Assembly: GCA_964519955.1 (NCBI GenBank)
Contig: CAZFLM010000001.1
Span: 186,001-250,000, forward strand
Origin: CAZFLM01 sp964519955
Lineage (GTDB): Bacteria > Armatimonadota > Chthonomonadetes > Chthonomonadales > CAJBBX01
DNA: 64,000 nt
Reading direction: 5' to 3'
Shown: positions 24,591 through 33,800 of the stretch, piece after piece
How positions within the stretch are numbered: the stretch's first letter is position 1
Layout of the letters: each line of letters opens with the position of its first letter
Made by a program: the position numbers and the translations under genes
The notes under the pieces: generated by a model
Databases searched by the model: none
Told to the model about the DNA's origin: nothing
Seen by the model: only the letters and a program-made list of their open reading frames with translations

Positions 24591-24611
24591 CTGCGCGAAC
24601 GACGATGTCAA
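24583..24611 (-). promoter_or_regulatory. Sigma70-type promoter of the sugar operon
   Basis: On the minus strand TTGACA (24611-24606) is followed by 17 nt and CATAAT (24588-24583): a perfect -35 box and a 5 of 6 match at -10. The start of transcription would be near 24576, giving a leader of about 34 nt before the regulator ATG at 24542. Confidence 0.7.
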
Positions 24612-24860
24612 GTGGGCGCAGACGAGTGGTGGCGGCCTGCTCGCCTCGGCGTGGAGCCGCCATCGGCACATCGGCGCAGCGCCGTCCGCGGCATCCGGCT
24701 ACGTTCGGCCCGCTGGTCCCGGTTCTGCCGCCCCAAGTCCATTTTGCTGGCCGCAAGGACCTGGGCCAGCCCGCGACGAAATGTCCCGTGAACATGCCCG
24801 CTCGGCCCCGCGCCCCACCCGGCAAAGGCGCGAGCGCACGGCGCGGAAGGGGTACCTCCA

Positions 24861-26213
24861 ATGCGATTCCCGGGTTCGTCCACCAGCGGCAGACGGCTCG
24901 CAGCCGCCGCACAGACTGCCGCCATCGCGCTCGCCCTTGGCCTGCTGCCTGCCGCGGCGCCGGCTGCCGACGAGCAGGATCTCATCGACAAGCTGCCCCT
25001 GTGGCAGCCCGGCCGCTCGATCACCACGAGCATCAAGGACGCGCTGCCCACCGTCAACCTCGTGGGCCCGGACGAGGACCACTGCCAGGACATCCCCGAT
25101 AACTGGATGATCCCGCCTGGCTACTACCGCGCGGTGATCCGGTCGTACTGCCTCCACGCGGGCGCGTACGGCCCCACCAAGGGAGACGGCTACCTGATCG
25201 CGCCGCTCAAGGGCGATCGTGCGCCGCTCATTCGCAAGGTCCTCGTCCGATCCGTTAGCCATCCCGAGATCGAGCAGTCCGACGTGCAGCGCCTCATCTG
25301 GGGCATCGAGGACGGCGCCAAGTGGGACAACTACGATGCCGGCTTCAAGCAGCGGATCGCTCCCCTGGTCGGCGGCCCGGAGATCGCGCTCCTGAACATC
25401 GAGCCGCAGCGCGCGGCGGCGGCCGACGAGATCAAGAAGCGCCTTGGCGGGCTGGTCCCCGGCGCGGTGCGAAACGCGGTCGATCAGTACGCCGAGCTGC
25501 GCAACAGCATCACGCGGCTCACTTCGTTCGACGAGCTGGAGCGCATTGCCGTCAAGACGGGTGTGGCGCCCTGGGGCAAGGACAGCCGCCGCGACGTGCA
25601 GCCCGGATCCTGGGCGTACATCGGCAACGGCTTCTACCTGCGCGCCTTCGTCGAGAGCTACCCGACCACGACACTCGAAGTCTTCCGAGCGGTGCGCGGC
25701 AACTGGACCTTCGACGACAAGCGCCGCGTCACCCGATTCGCGATGGGCGGCTACGTCATCGACACCACGTACGCCGACGCGCCGGCCACGCAGACGGTGA
25801 ACGGCGCGTCGGCCAAGGTCTGGCGGTTCAAGACCGTCACGTACCGCCACCCGGACGGGCGCACGGCGACCATCGAGGACACGGGCTATGTCGTCGCGGA
25901 CGGTCCGGCGCCCGAGCGGGACGTGCCCGGCGGAGGCGTCGAGATCGTCCGCGACGATAGCCTGGGCAGCATGCAGCACTACAAGGACGGCCTCAAGACG
26001 GCGTCGAACCCGACAGACCTGAAGAGCAAGCTCAAGTGGATCGTCGATCACCAGAACCGGGTGGACGCCGCCTTCGGCGCGGCCAGCAACGCGCTCGCAG
26101 GTGACGAGGGCGGCGACCCGGGGCCCAGCAAGCTCGACCCTTCGAGCCACACGGCGACGCCTGCCAACACCTCCAAGCAGCGCGAAGCTCTCAGCGCGTT
26201 CAAGAAGAAGTAG
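24861..26213 (+). CDS. Secreted protein of unknown function
   Basis: 450 residues with a clear signal peptide (Arg-rich start, AIALALGLLPAAAPAA, cleavage near residue 36). The mature N-terminal part has RSYCLHAGAYGPTKGDGYLIAPLKG and HPEIEQSDVQRLIWGIEDGA. This pattern recurs in secreted bacterial proteins of unknown function, as far as I recall. The middle region is helical (residues 155-230), then beta-rich (YIGNGFYLRAFVESYP, FAMGGYVIDTTYAD). The tail is Lys-rich. A GGAAGGGG stretch precedes the ATG. It is transcribed away from the sugar operon and is followed by a 12-bp hairpin terminator, so it is a single-gene unit. I do not assign a function. Confidence 0.8.
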   Translation: MRFPGSSTSGRRLAAAAQTAAIALALGLLPAAAPAADEQDLIDKLPLWQPGRSITTSIKDALPTVNLVGPDEDHCQDIPDNWMIPPGYYRAVIRSYCLHAGAYGPTKGDGYLIAPLKGDRAPLIRKVLVRSVSHPEIEQSDVQRLIWGIEDGAKWDNYDAGFKQRIAPLVGGPEIALLNIEPQRAAAADEIKKRLGGLVPGAVRNAVDQYAELRNSITRLTSFDELERIAVKTGVAPWGKDSRRDVQPGSWAYIGNGFYLRAFVESYPTTTLEVFRAVRGNWTFDDKRRVTRFAMGGYVIDTTYADAPATQTVNGASAKVWRFKTVTYRHPDGRTATIEDTGYVVADGPAPERDVPGGGVEIVRDDSLGSMQHYKDGLKTASNPTDLKSKLKWIVDHQNRVDAAFGAASNALAGDEGGDPGPSKLDPSSHTATPANTSKQREALSAFKKK

Positions 26214-26222
26214 GCGTTGCAC

Positions 26223-26258
26223 GCGGCCCCTTCCTTCATGATCGAGGGAAGGGGCCGC
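26223..26258 (+). terminator. Strong hairpin terminator
   Basis: GCGGCCCCTTCC at 26223-26234 pairs perfectly with GGAAGGGGCCGC at 26247-26258 across a 12-nt loop, 7 nt after the stop codon of the secreted protein. There is no T-run, which is common in GC-rich genomes. Confidence 0.75.
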
Positions 26259-26386
26259 TCGGACGTAGTGAGGAGAGTGGCTGCCGAGCCCGCTTCGGCC
26301 CGGCAACTCGAGGACACCGTCGCGACGGGCGGGCGGGTGCGTGCGGCGTCATCCAGGGCGCGTCGGCTGCACCGCCGCCTGGGCCG

Positions 26387-29300
26387 TCATCTGCCAGGCC
26401 CCGAGCGTTCGTCCAGCGACGCGCGTACCGCGTCGGCCAGCGTCGACAGATTGAATGGCTTCTGCAGGAACCGCATACCGTGCGCGCTCGCGAGGTGCGA
26501 CGGTGAGCGATCGCCCGTGTACCCACTGCACAGGACGACCGGGAGATCAGCGTTCTCATGCCTCAGGCGCTCCGCGATCTCCAGGCCGGTCTCGCCGCCG
26601 GGCATCACCATGTCGCTCACCAGCAGATCGATCTGATCGTGGTGCTGCGACCAGATATGCTCCGCCTCGCCGCCGTCCTTCGCCTCCAACACCACGTACC
26701 CGCGGCTGCGCAGCGCCTGCGAGACGAAGAACAGCAGAGCCTGGTCGTCCTCCACTAGCAGAATGCACTCCGATCCCGCCGACTCGGCGGTGGGCGCCTC
26801 GCCTGCGTCGGCCCCCGGTTCGGCTTGCGCGGCCGGCAGATAGATCCTGAACGTTGAGCCCTGCCCGGCCGCGCTCTCGACCTCGATCCAACCGTTGTGC
26901 TGCTGCACGATGCCGTAGACCGTGGCCAGCCCCAGGCCGGTGCCCTTGCCCACCTCCTTCGTCGTGAAGAACGGCTCGAAGATGCGCTTCTGGGTCTCCT
27001 CGTCCATGCCGCAGCCCTCGTCCGCGACAGACAGGCAGACGAAGGGGCCGGGGCGCGCGCCAGGGTGCATCTCCGCCTGCTCCGGCGTCACCGCAACCGT
27101 GTCGGCCCTGACGGTGAGCCGTCCGCCCCCGGGCATCGCGTCGCGCGCGTTGATGCACAGGTTCATCAGGATTTGATCCACCATGCCGGCGTCCGCCAGC
27201 ACCGACGATGACGCACTACTTGGCACGAATGTCAGGACGACGTCCTCGCCGAGAAGACGGCCCAGCATCTTGGTGATGCCCTTGACCGACTCGTCGATGT
27301 CGACGATCGTCGCATCCATGATCTGCCGTCGGCTGAACAGGAGCAACTGGCGTGTCAAGGTGACGGCCCGATGCGCCTCACGTTCGAGCTGTACAAGCCC
27401 CGATCGGGTCTTCTCGGCAAGGCCGGGCTCCGCCTTGAGCAGCTCCAGGTTCATCAGGATCGCGGCGAGGATGTTGTTGAAGTCGTGCGCCACCCCGCCT
27501 GCCAGTTGCCCGATGGCCTCCAGCTTCTGAGCCTGCCGCAGCCCCTCCTCGAGCTTGCGCCGCTCGGTGATGTCCTCCTTCAGGGCTACGTAGTGCGTGA
27601 TCTTGCCCTGTGCGTCCAGGATGGGAGAGATGGAGGCGGCCTCCAGGAACTCCTCGCCATTCTTCCTGCGGTTCAGGAACTCCCCGCGCCACTCGCCGCC
27701 GGCCGTGATGGTGCGCCACAGGCGCCGGTACTCCTCCGGACGCGTCTTGCCGGACTTCAGCACGCGCGGATTGAGCCCGCAGGCCTCAGCGGCCGTGTAG
27801 CCGGTAACCTCGCTGAACTTCGGGTTCACGTACTCGATGGCGCCGTTGGCGTCGGTGATGACGATCGAGGCCGGGCTCTGCTCCACCGCGCGCGATAGCT
27901 TGCGCAGCTCCTGCTCGGCAGCGTCGCGCTTGGCACGCGTGCGCAGCGCCGTAACGCCGAACGCGAGGTCGCCAGCCATCTGCTCCATCAGCCGGATCTC
28001 CTCCTCCTCCGTGAAGGCGTCGGGTTCGGCCGCATAGATCGCCAGTGCCCCAAAACGTACGCCTGCTTCGTTGTTGAGCGGCAGCGCGATCACGGAGCGG
28101 TATGCGCCTCGGGCCGCGTACGCACGCCATGGGCGGTAGTCGGGATCGGTCTCCACGTCCTGGCAGATGGTCGCCCTGCCGGACCGGATGGCGCGGCCTA
28201 TGGGGCCATGCCCGCGTTCCGTCTCGCCCCAGCTCACGCGCGTTTCGTGCATTCCCGCATCGGAGATGCCCGACCATGCCACCGGCTCGACGCTCTTCTC
28301 CTCGTCGTCTCGCGCGAAGCCAACCCACGCCATCCGGTACCCGGCCTCGTCGCAGACGATGCGGCATACCTCTTGCAGCAGCGCCGACTCGTCCGTAGCG
28401 CGCAGCATCGCCTCGTTGCAGGCGCTCACCGCCCGCAGGTCGCGGTTGGTTCGCTCCAGCGCCGCGCGAGCCCGCCTGAGGTCGGATATGTCCATCACCT
28501 GCACGATGTAGCCGACACGCTTGCACAGGGCCTCCGGTACCGGAGTAGTGAGCAGGAGCAGTTCGGCCCGCGAGGGGACGTCCGTGTCGTCCGAACGCAG
28601 CACAGTGTCGAAGGCCGCCTGCACCGCCACGGGCTCGCCGCGCTCCAGGTGCTCCCAGATCTCCGGCGCCTCGTGGCCGGGGGCATCGGCCAGTCGCAGC
28701 TTGCCCACCACGTGCTCCGGCGTGGTGCCGAACATGCGATAGGCCTTCGGGTTGGCGTCGATCAGGATGCCGCTCCGATCGTAGATGCCGATCGGCAGCG
28801 GCGAACTCTCGAACACGGTGTTGACGAGTTCGTGTGCCTCGCGGAGGTCCTGCTCGGAGGCCCTCTGGTCGGTGATGTCCAGCGTCGCGCCGATGTAGCC
28901 CAGGAGGCGCCCCTCCTCATCGAACCGAGGATGCGCCAGCTCGCGCACCCAGCGCACCTCACCGTCGGCGCGCACAATCCGGTGCTCCAGCTCGAAGGCT
29001 GCGCCCCGATCCGCGCAGTCTCGGAACGTGCGATCGAGCAACAGGGCGTCGTCCGGGGCAAAGTAGCGATCGAGCAGCTCCTCGTACGACGGCGACGGCG
29101 CGCGGGGCGCCAGCCCGTAGATGCGGCACTCCTCCTCGGACCATACGGTCGCCCCGGTCTCGGCCACAAACTCCCAACTCCCGAGATGAGCCAGGCTCTC
29201 GGCCTCCTCCAGGACGCGCCGAGCGCGATCGAGCGCCTTCTGGGTCTGCTTGGCCTCGGTGATGTCGCGTCCGACCACCACCGAGCCCACGATCGCCCCA

Positions 29301-30793
29301 CCCTCGTCGCGGACCGGCGCGAAGCTGTAGCTGCCCACCCAGCGCTCGCCCGTGTCCCTGCGATGGAGCGCGTACTCCGCGTTGGTCACGGTCTCGCCGC
29401 GCAGCGCTCTTGGCACGGCCCACTGGTCCAGCGGGGCCAGCTCGCCGTTGGCCAGGTACACGTCCAGGAAGTCCGGGTACTCGGCGAGCGTCTTGGCGCA
29501 GTCATCCTTGCCGGCGAACTTGTGGAATGTCGCGAAGGCCTCGTTGAACTCAACGAAGCGCCCCTCCGCATCCGAGATGAAGACGGCGTCGGTCATGCTC
29601 TCCAACGCCGCGTGCAGGCGGGCGGTGCTGGCCTGCTCGGCCTCGGCCGCTCGCCGTCGTTCGGAGATGTCGCGGATGAAGACCAGGGCCCCGGCCTCCC
29701 CTCCGTGCGTGAAGGGAACCGCGGACACCTCGACGTGGACGATGGCGCCGTCGGGGCGCAGAACGCGTTCCTCTGCGAGCGTGGCCGGCCGCCGATCCTG
29801 GTTCAGGCCCTTGATGCGCGCCGCAACGAACGCCCGGTCATCCGGATGGAAGCGCGCCGGCACGGGCGTGCCCACCAGGCTCTGCTCGTCGCCTGCCCCG
29901 AACAACTCGACGGCCGCCGGGTTCAGGTAGGCGAACACGCCGCGCGTCTGGATGAAGATGCCGTCCGGCGAACTCTCCACCACGCTGCGGAAGCGCTGCT
30001 CGCTCTCGCGCAGGGCTTCCTCGGTGCGCTTGCGCGACGTGATGTCGCGAGCGATGCCAACAATCCCGCTCACACTGCCGGCGGGATGCTTGATCGGCGC
30101 CTTGTAGGTCTCGAACCACCGCGCCTCGACGCCCTCGATACCGACCTGCTCCTCGCCGTGCCACGGGGCTCCGGTGTCCATCACGAGGCTGTCCTGCGCG
30201 TCGAACCGTTCTGCCGTTGGCGGCGGGAGCAGGTCGGCAGCCGTCTTGCCCAGGCCCTCCTCCTCCGAGATGCCCAGGGCGGCACACCAGGCCCGGTTCA
30301 CGGCCACGAACCTCCCGTCGCGGCCGCGCATCCAGGCCGGATCCGCTATGTTCTCGAGGATCGCTCGCTCGCGGCTCTGACTCTCGCGGAGTGCCTGCTC
30401 CCGCTGCCGGAGCTGCGTCTCCAATCCGTGGTTGTGCAGCGCGATCTCGACGGCGACCTTCAGGTCCTGGGTGCCGAACGGCTTGACGATGTAGCCGAAC
30501 GGATGGCTGACCTTCGCCCGTTGGAGAGTCGCATCGTCGGAGTAAGCGGTAACGTAGACGACAGGCAAGCCGTGACGCTGGCGCAGTCCTTCCGCCAGTG
30601 AGATGCCGTCGCCCCCCGGCCCGAGGTTGATATCGACCAGAACCAGGTCCGGCCGATCCCTGCCCACTGCCTCCCACGCCTCGGCCTCCGAGAGGGCGAT
30701 GCCGGTCGTCCGATGGCCCAGCGCGCCCAGCATCGCGCGCGTGCTCTCGGCGACGATCACCTCGTCGTCCACGATCAAGATGCCTGCGGTCAT
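26387..30793 (-). CDS. Giant hybrid histidine kinase: REC, six PAS, GAF, HisKA, HATPase, REC
   Basis: 1468 residues, with no membrane segment. Order: receiver domain (1-120, ILIVDDE, phospho-Asp in LVLVDINLG, Lys in YIVKPF); five PAS domains (about 135-255, 262-382, 388-520, 535-650, 658-785); GAF (about 795-955); a sixth PAS (about 968-1090); HisKA with the phospho-acceptor His in GGVAHDFNNIL near 1101; HATPase with GTGLGLATVYG near 1286; and a C-terminal receiver (from about 1340, LLVEDD, Asp in LLVSDMVMPG). It is a cytoplasmic sensor. The N-terminal receiver suggests control by another kinase, possibly the neighbour at 30834-35147, 40 nt away. AGGAGG lies 11 nt before the start. Confidence 0.92.
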   Translation of the reverse strand: MTAGILIVDDEVIVAESTRAMLGALGHRTTGIALSEAEAWEAVGRDRPDLVLVDINLGPGGDGISLAEGLRQRHGLPVVYVTAYSDDATLQRAKVSHPFGYIVKPFGTQDLKVAVEIALHNHGLETQLRQREQALRESQSRERAILENIADPAWMRGRDGRFVAVNRAWCAALGISEEEGLGKTAADLLPPPTAERFDAQDSLVMDTGAPWHGEEQVGIEGVEARWFETYKAPIKHPAGSVSGIVGIARDITSRKRTEEALRESEQRFRSVVESSPDGIFIQTRGVFAYLNPAAVELFGAGDEQSLVGTPVPARFHPDDRAFVAARIKGLNQDRRPATLAEERVLRPDGAIVHVEVSAVPFTHGGEAGALVFIRDISERRRAAEAEQASTARLHAALESMTDAVFISDAEGRFVEFNEAFATFHKFAGKDDCAKTLAEYPDFLDVYLANGELAPLDQWAVPRALRGETVTNAEYALHRRDTGERWVGSYSFAPVRDEGGAIVGSVVVGRDITEAKQTQKALDRARRVLEEAESLAHLGSWEFVAETGATVWSEEECRIYGLAPRAPSPSYEELLDRYFAPDDALLLDRTFRDCADRGAAFELEHRIVRADGEVRWVRELAHPRFDEEGRLLGYIGATLDITDQRASEQDLREAHELVNTVFESSPLPIGIYDRSGILIDANPKAYRMFGTTPEHVVGKLRLADAPGHEAPEIWEHLERGEPVAVQAAFDTVLRSDDTDVPSRAELLLLTTPVPEALCKRVGYIVQVMDISDLRRARAALERTNRDLRAVSACNEAMLRATDESALLQEVCRIVCDEAGYRMAWVGFARDDEEKSVEPVAWSGISDAGMHETRVSWGETERGHGPIGRAIRSGRATICQDVETDPDYRPWRAYAARGAYRSVIALPLNNEAGVRFGALAIYAAEPDAFTEEEEIRLMEQMAGDLAFGVTALRTRAKRDAAEQELRKLSRAVEQSPASIVITDANGAIEYVNPKFSEVTGYTAAEACGLNPRVLKSGKTRPEEYRRLWRTITAGGEWRGEFLNRRKNGEEFLEAASISPILDAQGKITHYVALKEDITERRKLEEGLRQAQKLEAIGQLAGGVAHDFNNILAAILMNLELLKAEPGLAEKTRSGLVQLEREAHRAVTLTRQLLLFSRRQIMDATIVDIDESVKGITKMLGRLLGEDVVLTFVPSSASSSVLADAGMVDQILMNLCINARDAMPGGGRLTVRADTVAVTPEQAEMHPGARPGPFVCLSVADEGCGMDEETQKRIFEPFFTTKEVGKGTGLGLATVYGIVQQHNGWIEVESAAGQGSTFRIYLPAAQAEPGADAGEAPTAESAGSECILLVEDDQALLFFVSQALRSRGYVVLEAKDGGEAEHIWSQHHDQIDLLVSDMVMPGGETGLEIAERLRHENADLPVVLCSGYTGDRSPSHLASAHGMRFLQKPFNLSTLADAVRASLDERSGPGR

Positions 30794-30833
30794 CGTCGAG
30801 TGGACCTCCTGGATGCCCAGATCCGGTCAGCTA

Positions 30834-33800
30834 TCACATGTGCGGCGCGGGGCCGTCCGGGCTGAAGTACGGCCTGCCGACGTTGGAAGTGCGCTTGGGG
30901 AACCGCACGACCCACCTGCACCCCGGGCCAGGCTCCAACCGCGCGGCGCCGCGGAGCTGCCGAGCCAGCATGTGGACGAGGCGGAGACCGAGCGTGGCCG
31001 CCTGCTCGCCCCCGATCTTGTCGGGCATCCCTCGGCCGTTGTCGGCAACGGTCAGCGCCCAGCAATCGGCGTCGTCCTCCCACCGGACGCTCAGCAGGTT
31101 GCCCGGATCGCCCGGGCAGTCTTGGAAGGCGTGCTTCAGCGCGTTGGTCAGCAGCTCGTTCAGCAGCAGGGCGCACGGGATGGCCATGCTTAGGTCCAGC
31201 GTGATGGGTGGCACAGAGAGGTCGAACCGTATGGCGCGGCCGGGGGCCAGGTGGACGCGGAACAGGTCCGCTGCAAGGTCGCGCACGTACGCCTGGCAAT
31301 CGAGATGCGCAAGGTCGCCGGCCTGGTAGAGCTTCTCGTGCACCATGGCCATCGACTTGATGCGCCCCTGGCTCTCCGCCAGGGCGTCGACGAACAGGGG
31401 ATCGGCCAGATCCTCCGACTGGAGGGTGAGCAGGCCGGAGATCATCTGCAGGTTGTTCTTCACGCGGTGGTGGACCTCTTTGAGGAGGGCCTCCTTGTCG
31501 GCGAGAGCCTCACGCATCCCCGCCTCCGCGCGCTTCCGCTCGGTGATGTCGGCCACGGTGCCCACGAGGCTGACGGCGCGGCGGCCGGCCCCATCGCCCT
31601 CGAACTCCGCCATGCCGTGCGCCTGGACCCAACGCGTCGAGCCGTCGGCAAGGCATATGCGGTACTCGATGCAGTACGGCCGTGGCTCCAGCGGGTCGAG
31701 TGCAGCGCGCACGCAGGCCCACATCCTCTCTCGGTCCTCGGCGACGATCCGCGAGGCAATCACGTCCACATCTCCGCGGGAGACCGGCAGGCCGAACACC
31801 TCCCGGCAACGCTCGTCCCACCACGTATCGCGCGTCGCGGGGTCATAGTGCCACCAGCCGAGGTTGGCCGCGCTCAGCGCCAATTGCCTCTGTCGGTCGA
31901 ACTCCTGCCGCTCCGCCTCAGCTCGTCGCAGGTCGCTAATGTCGCTGAACGCCACCACGATGCCGTAGTGCTCGACCGGCGCCGCCGTCACGCTGATCCA
32001 GCTCGTGCCTCCGTCCAGCCGCACCATTCCCACATCGACTGGCCCCACGAGACGCTGCTCACGCAGCGCCCGAGCGCTCGCGAACTCCTCGGGCGGCATC
32101 GCGCTTCCATCCATACGGACGACCTGCCACTCAGGCGCGGTGATCGTACGGCCCACACCCTCGGAGCGCTCCAGCCCGAGGAGCGCGTCCGCCCGGGCGT
32201 TCGCCTCCACGATCTGCCCTGCACCGTCTGCCACCGTGACCGCAACGGGCAGCAACTCGAACAGCACCCGGTACTTGGCGAGGGCGGCGTGGCGCTGCTC
32301 GTCCGCTTGCCTGCGCGCTGTCGTCTCATGCAGCGAGAGCACCATCCCCTGCACCTCGCCCGACGGCTCCTTCACCGGGGTCAGCGCCCAATCCCAGTAA
32401 GTCGTGCCCCGCTCGGGATGATCGGGATACGCAAGTGGCCGGTCGAATGCCTGGTACGACTCGCCTGTATCGCGTACGCACGCAAAGACGCTCTCGTTCC
32501 CGGTGGCCGCAGAGAGGGCGAAGTAGTTCTTGCCGACCATCTCCTCCGGTGCGTAGCCACACGACGCCGCGTACGTCTGGTTCACCCGCACGAAGTTGCC
32601 GTCGCGGTCCAGGTAGGCAAGGTGGATGTCGCCGGCGCCGTCCATCACCCCCTGGAGGACATCCCGCTCCTGGCGCAAGGCTTCCTCGGCCTGCCGCTGC
32701 GCCAGCGCGATGGCCACGTCGCCGGCCAGCCGCTCCACCAGAGCGACGAACTCGACGGAGAACCGCCCCTCGCTGCGATCGTTGAGCTGCAGAAGGCCGA
32801 ACGTCTCGCCGCCGGCGCGAAGAGGGACCAGCATGACCGACTCGTACCCTTCACCGTTGCAGCGGTTGCGGGTGCGGGCCTGGCGGTCATCCTCCGTGGT
32901 GCTGGCGAGGAGCCTGGTCGTCCCGTTGGAGACGAACGAGCCCCCCTTGGTGAAGAAGGGCAGCGCTGGGTTGAAGCGGCCACAGAGGATGTTGCCGCAC
33001 ATGCACTCGAGGACGGGGTTCCCGGCCGCATCGCGCAGCATCTCGCCAGCGCTGCCTCGCGCGCAGAGGTGAGTCTCCTTGCGTACGAACTCCGCATCGA
33101 ACCCGCTGGTCTCGTAGTACGGGTAATCGTCGCCGTCGCGCAGCCTGATGCCCACGGCGTCGCACCCGGACAGATCGCGCATGAACCCCAACAGCCCCTG
33201 CATCATCTCGCGCAAGCTGGTGCGAGCGTTCAGGATCTCGAGCAGACGGACGGTGGCCTCGGTCTCCCTCGCAGCGCGCTTCTCGGCTGTGATGTCGCGG
33301 AAGAAGGCGAACATCTGGCCCTCCAGAAGGGGATGCCGCTGCGCGCTGGCCTCCACGTCGACACCGGCGCCGTCCTTGCGGCGGTGTCTGGCCTCGAACC
33401 GCGCGTGGCCTCGATCCATGACCGCGCGCATGCGCTCGGCTGTCACCTCCGCCGTCTCGCTGGAGTCGAGGTCGGAGGTGTGCATGCCGAGGAGTTCGGC
33501 CTCGGAGTAGCCGCTCATCCGGCAGTAGGCGCCGTTCACCTCCAGCAGCTTGCCGTCGCTGCCGACTCGCCAGAACCCGGATATGGCGGTCTGCAGGATG
33601 GCCTGGTGCTCGCGCGCGCTCGCCCGCGCCGCCTCCTCGGCGCGCCTGCGGTCCGTGATGTCCACGTGAGTGCCCAGCATGCGGAGCGGCGAGCCGTCTG
33701 CGGCTCGTGACACCACCTTGCCGCGGCTGAGGACCCATCGCCAGCTACCGTCGGCGGCCCGCAGGCGCAGTTCTACCTCGTAGCCGTCGCTGCGGCCGGC

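Noticed and set aside
28208..33710. Two very long plus-strand open frames over the sensor kinases
   Set aside because: High-GC shadow frames of genes with unmistakable PAS, GAF and kinase motifs; their own composition is not protein-like.
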